Positions 22,641 to 25,847 of a DNA stretch of 25,847 nucleotides are shown piece by piece. The stretch lies in NCBI GenBank assembly GCA_002413075.1, contig DHWG01000159.1, positions 1 through 25,847 of the forward strand. Reading direction: 5' to 3'. Both the position numbers and the translations under genes were made by a program. Position 1 is the first letter of the stretch; each line of letters begins with the position of its first letter. Source of the stretch: Desulfosporosinus sp. UBA5188. Lineage in GTDB: Bacteria; Bacillota; Desulfitobacteriia; Desulfitobacteriales; Desulfitobacteriaceae. Under the pieces are notes generated by a model that did no database searches, was not told the DNA's origin, and was given only the letters and a program-made list of their open reading frames with translations.

Positions 22641-22823
22641 ATGCAAATTACAGTCTTGAAAAATAGATGCCCTCAGAACCATCCATGTCCTTCGATTAAA
22701 GTCTGTCCAGTCGGTGCTCTTGTGCAAAAGGGCTACAATGCCCCCACCATTGACCATGAAAAATGCATTGGATGTGAGGAATGCGTGAAATACTGCCCGA
22801 TGCGAGCCATACAAGCGAATTAA
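22641..22823 (+). CDS. Small 4Fe-4S ferredoxin-like protein
   Basis: A 60-residue protein. The C-terminal half has a complete 4Fe-4S motif: C42, C45, C48 and C52-Pro (CIGCEECVKYCP). The N-terminal half has an unusual spacing, C10-x5-C16-x5-C22-Pro (CPQNHPCPSIKVCP), in place of the standard CxxCxxCxxxCP. It is therefore either a one-cluster ferredoxin with extra cysteines or a two-cluster protein with an altered first site. It should act as a soluble electron carrier or a redox/metal sensor-like small protein. AGAGGAAGTG precedes the ATG. It is transcribed alone from a strong promoter carrying a CsoR/CstR-like palindrome and ends at a perfect terminator, so its expression may respond to copper or reactive sulfur. 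Confidence 0.9.
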   Translation: MQITVLKNRCPQNHPCPSIKVCPVGALVQKGYNAPTIDHEKCIGCEECVKYCPMRAIQAN

Positions 22824-22859
22824 TGATTCAAGACTCATACAAAGACCCATGTTACTTCT

Positions 22860-22888
22860 AGCCAGCCATAATTATGGCTGGCTTTTTT
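22860..22888 (+). terminator. Intrinsic terminator of the ferredoxin gene
   Basis: The perfect 24-base palindrome at 22860-22883 (half-site AGCCAGCCATAA) is followed by a run of six T (22883-22888). The T-run touches the stop codon of the convergent MFS gene. Confidence 0.88.
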
Positions 22889-24140
22889 ACAACGAAGCCT
22901 GGTTGACCTTTCCCTCATCGAGGTTCACTTGTTTCTGAGTACTTGTGAGGTAATACATGGACGCTCCTGAAACCAGCAACAGACAAGACAAACTCAAAAA
23001 CAGCCATAACCCTCCGAGACGAGCAAAAACTAGCACACCGAGTATTGGCCCAAGACTTTTAGAGAGACCCCAATTCATACTGAATATGGAGAAATAGCGG
23101 GCTCTCATGTGATCAGGTGCAATTACCGACAGGAGTTTGCTCTGATTCGGAAACGTCAGACACTCGGCAATCGTAAAGATCACTTCAGCGGCAAATAATA
23201 ACGGAATGACTTTGGTCCAGGTTCCTAACCCATAGCCAGCTCCCACGCAAGCAAAGAGGATATAGCCTACGAGTAAGACTGACGGTGTGTGAAGTTTCTC
23301 CGTTTTCTTGGCAAGCCAGACGGCTATTAAAACGACTAGGATTCCATTCATCGTGACTAAGGACGCGAAGATGGTTAAATAATTCGTAAAATTAGCTTGA
23401 AGGTATAAGGGGAAAATCGACTCCACGACCGCATAGAGCAAAGTAATGGGGATTGCGAGAAGCGTGAACTTGAACAAGAATTTATGGCCCTTATACGAAA
23501 TCTGCTCTGGATTAATGGTCACTTCAACTTCCGGGACGGACCCACTTTCAGCAGAAGGAACCTTGTAGTGTAAGGTTTCCGGAATTAAAGCCAAAACCAG
23601 CAACCCGTAAATGATCAGGGTGATCGCCGAGGCTAAGAAGGTGAGACTTTGGTTGATACTGATCATAAATAAACCCAGCAGGGGACCTAGGGCTGCCCCC
23701 ACATTTAAAGCTGTGTGCATGAGGGCAAAGACTTCAGAACGCTGTCCAATAGGGACAATATCAGCAATTTGAGCGTTGGCAGCTGGGAAATAAAACGAAG
23801 AGGCAACACCGTTGAGCACTGAAACGAGGGCAAAGTGTAGGGGAGACACCGCAAAGATATACCCCAGCATAGAAACCCCTTGAAACAGTAAGCTCCATAC
23901 CATCAGCGGTTTGCGGCCATACTTATCAGCAAGTCCGCCACCCCAAATGTTTGCCAACACGCCCATTAGGGGCGCCAAACCTAAAATAATACCAATGTCG
24001 AAAAGGTTTCCCGTCTTATTGTAGAGATAAAGGGCTAAGAAGGGCCGAATCGCAAACCCTGTTAGCGTCGTAAGAATTGTTCCTATAACCCTAATCCATA
24101 TTGCCCGGTCATAACGATGATATAGTATCGAAAGTCTCAT
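22887..24140 (-). CDS. MFS transporter
   Basis: A 417-residue major facilitator with about 12 predicted membrane segments and a central cytoplasmic loop rich in charged residues (about 195-220). Motif A between TM2 and TM3 is GGGLADKYGRKPLM, and the start (TILTTLTGFAIRPFLALYLY) resembles the DHA1 drug-efflux or YttB/MdtH-like groups. It is probably a proton-driven exporter; the substrate is unknown. The ATG at 24140 has AAGGAAGT 7-8 bases upstream. It is followed on the minus strand by the ferredoxin terminator, which lacks a T-run in this direction. The ABC exporter gene upstream on the same strand ends with its own terminator, so the two transporters are probably separate units. Confidence 0.88.
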   Translation of the reverse strand: MRLSILYHRYDRAIWIRVIGTILTTLTGFAIRPFLALYLYNKTGNLFDIGIILGLAPLMGVLANIWGGGLADKYGRKPLMVWSLLFQGVSMLGYIFAVSPLHFALVSVLNGVASSFYFPAANAQIADIVPIGQRSEVFALMHTALNVGAALGPLLGLFMISINQSLTFLASAITLIIYGLLVLALIPETLHYKVPSAESGSVPEVEVTINPEQISYKGHKFLFKFTLLAIPITLLYAVVESIFPLYLQANFTNYLTIFASLVTMNGILVVLIAVWLAKKTEKLHTPSVLLVGYILFACVGAGYGLGTWTKVIPLLFAAEVIFTIAECLTFPNQSKLLSVIAPDHMRARYFSIFSMNWGLSKSLGPILGVLVFARLGGLWLFLSLSCLLLVSGASMYYLTSTQKQVNLDEGKVNQASL

Positions 24141-24272
24141 TTACACTACTTCCTTTATTAAGAATTGCCTTCGTATAATTCTTCACACTGGTACTGATTT
24201 CCTTTTTTGCTTTACAGCAAGCACCATAACATCATTACTGGGTCACTGATGATCGTTCTGGCTGACAGAAAA

Positions 24273-24312
24273 GACGAGAAACAGATTCCCCTGTTTCTCG
24301 TCATCAGTTTTT
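24273..24312 (-). terminator. Terminator after the ABC exporter gene
   Basis: A perfect 12-bp stem, GACGAGAAACAG/CTGTTTCTCGTC (24273-24284 with 24291-24302), is followed on the minus strand by a short T-rich stretch. It lies 18 bases past the stop of the ABC gene. T/A-rich flanks also allow weak activity on the other strand. Confidence 0.7.
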
Positions 24313-24320
24313 CTTTGGCT

Positions 24321-25847
24321 TTATTCTAAACCTTCAAATTGCATATTATAGTAATGAGCATAGATCCCGTCGCTTTCGAGCAGTTGCTTGTGACTGCCTC
24401 TTTCCTGGATACCAACATCGGTCACCACGACAATTTCGTCCGAATTTTTTATCGTACTCAGTCTGTGAGCAATCACGATGGTGGTTCTGTTTTGAGAGAG
24501 CTTTTCCAGAGATTTCTGGATGAATTGTTCACTTTCATTATCTAGAGATGAGGTCGCTTCGTCTAAGATCAAAATCGGAGGATTCTTTAGGAACACCCGG
24601 GCAATCGAGAGTCGTTGCTTTTGTCCCCCGGAGAGCCTGACACCACGTTCCCCTACCGATGTATCGTAACCCTGGTCAAGCGACATGATGAAATCATGAA
24701 TATTGGCACTTTGAGCAGCCTCTATAATTTCGGAGTCGGTCGCGTCTGGCTTACCGTAGGCAATATTATTCTTGACGGAGCCCTCAAACAGATAGATGTC
24801 CTGCTGCACAATGCCGATCGTGTTCCGTAAGGAATCCAATGTAATATCCCGGATATCTTTGCCATCGATGGTGATTGATCCGGCTGTCACGTCATAGAAC
24901 CTCGGTAGGAGAGAACATAAGGTCGTCTTACCTCCGCCGGAAGGCCCGACAAAGGCAATCGTTTTCCCCGCTCCTATCTTGAGGTTTACATGGTCTAAAA
25001 CGCTGTAATCATTGTTATAACGGAACGAGACATTGTTATATTCAATCTCCCCTAGTACCTTAGTAAGGGGTTCAGCGCCGGCTTTATCCACAATTTCGGG
25101 CTGAGTCTCCAGAACTTCTATATATCGTTTAAAGCCAGCGTACCCTTTTTGAAACTGTTCTGTAAAGTTTATCAGGACATCAATCGGATTGATAAAGATG
25201 TTAATATATAAGACATAGATCGCCAGATCGGTCATATTTAACGAACCCTCGGCGATAAATACACCACCAGAAACGATGACCACAATATAGAGTAATCCTT
25301 CAAAAAAAGAATTCCAGGCGTGAAAATTCCCCATGGTTTTGTAAGTTCGTATTTTAGATAATAAGAAATCCAGATTGCTTCGGCTGAATTTCTCACTTTC
25401 CACGTCTTCATTCGCAAAGGACTTGACCACTCTAATTCCTGAGAGGCTATCCTGAACGCTAGAATTGACAGCGGCAATTTTTACTCTATTATCAGTAAAT
25501 ATCGGGGTCATTTTAATGTTCTTATAAACGGTAAAGGACACCATAATGGCAGTGACTAACAATAGAATTAAGGTCATTTGGACATTGATCATCATTAAGA
25601 GAATAAAGGAGCCAACGATTTTCAGAGCAGAGATGAAGAGATTTTCAGGACCATGATGAGCAAGCTCGGATATATCGAACAAGTCGGCGACCAGTTTGGA
25701 CATCATTTCCCCCGTATTATTTTTGTCATAATACGAAAACGATAACCTCTGAAAATGATTGAAGAGATCGTTCCTCATATCGGTTTCCATTCTAGCGCCC
25801 ATAATGTGTCCCCAGGAAATGATGAAATACTGGCAGAAATACTTGAT
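24321..25847 (-). CDS. ABC exporter half-transporter (MsbA/LmrA-like), 5' end outside the window
   Basis: The frame is open to the window edge, 15 codons beyond the first in-window ATG (25802), so the N-terminus with TM1-TM2 is missing. At least 508 residues are seen. The membrane domain contains GARMETDMRNDLFNHFQRLS and the coupling segment SYYDKNNTGEMMSKL, typical of type-1 exporters. The nucleotide-binding domain (last 240 residues) has Walker A GPSGGGKTTL, the Q-loop QQDIYLF, signature LSGGQKQRL, Walker B ILILDEATSSLD and the H-loop IAHRLS, all intact. It works as a homodimer, or as a heterodimer if a sister gene lies upstream, exporting lipids, drugs or peptides. The substrate cannot be told. 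Confidence 0.92.
   Translation of the reverse strand: MKYFCQYFIISWGHIMGARMETDMRNDLFNHFQRLSFSYYDKNNTGEMMSKLVADLFDISELAHHGPENLFISALKIVGSFILLMMINVQMTLILLLVTAIMVSFTVYKNIKMTPIFTDNRVKIAAVNSSVQDSLSGIRVVKSFANEDVESEKFSRSNLDFLLSKIRTYKTMGNFHAWNSFFEGLLYIVVIVSGGVFIAEGSLNMTDLAIYVLYINIFINPIDVLINFTEQFQKGYAGFKRYIEVLETQPEIVDKAGAEPLTKVLGEIEYNNVSFRYNNDYSVLDHVNLKIGAGKTIAFVGPSGGGKTTLCSLLPRFYDVTAGSITIDGKDIRDITLDSLRNTIGIVQQDIYLFEGSVKNNIAYGKPDATDSEIIEAAQSANIHDFIMSLDQGYDTSVGERGVRLSGGQKQRLSIARVFLKNPPILILDEATSSLDNESEQFIQKSLEKLSQNRTTIVIAHRLSTIKNSDEIVVVTDVGIQERGSHKQLLESDGIYAHYYNMQFEGLE

Overview
The window looks like part of the chromosome of an anaerobic, metabolically versatile Firmicute of the Clostridia, plausibly a Desulfitobacterium/Desulfosporosinus-type Peptococcales. 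This is inferred from moderate GC, strong AAGGAGG ribosome sites, a GAF-type sigma-54 activator, a bacterial ferredoxin and gene content. No rRNA or other phylogenetic marker is present, so the assignment is tentative.

Layout. Bases 1-115 are hairpin-rich and resemble the right end of an IS200/IS605-type element, followed by a bidirectional terminator. A PucR-family regulator (170-1867, minus) is divergent from a long plus-strand catabolic cluster (2104-16426). In order, the cluster encodes: an NCS2 purine-type permease; a three-subunit xanthine-dehydrogenase-family molybdenum hydroxylase (FAD, 2Fe-2S and Mo subunits); a DUF2877-FdrA fusion; a DUF1116/YlbE protein; a cyclase-family metal hydrolase; carbamate kinase; a GNAT-like protein; a thiolase-like protein lacking the nucleophilic Cys; a DUF35 Zn-ribbon/OB protein; and a UraA-type permease. 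Most genes overlap or lie within a few bases of each other. The cluster ends at a strong bidirectional terminator facing a sigma-54 activator (16546-18758, minus) that is split by an apparent one-base frameshift in an A6/T6 tract.

How the cluster may work (inference). Two nucleobase permeases import a purine and/or pyrimidine. The Mo enzyme hydroxylates the ring and the cyclase-family hydrolase opens it. The FdrA/YlbE/DUF2877 proteins (homologues of the E. coli oxamate carbamoyltransferase AllF/AllG/AllH) phosphorolyse the N-carbamoyl product to carbamoyl phosphate, from which carbamate kinase makes ATP. The thiolase-like/DUF35 pair and GNAT-like protein would act on the remaining carbon skeleton. 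No allantoinase, hydantoinase, urease or uricase gene is present, so this is not a textbook purine pathway. A pyrimidine route via barbiturate and ureidomalonate is one testable option.

Right part. A 468-bp intergenic region carries five GTTAAC boxes and two tiny coupled reading frames. It is followed by a Gfo/Idh/MocA oxidoreductase (19263-20321), a PAS-GGDEF-EAL protein with both catalytic motifs degenerate (20581-22476), a small ferredoxin under a near-consensus promoter with a CsoR/CstR-like palindrome (22557-22823), an MFS transporter (22887-24140, minus) and a 5'-truncated ABC exporter half-transporter (24321-25847, minus).
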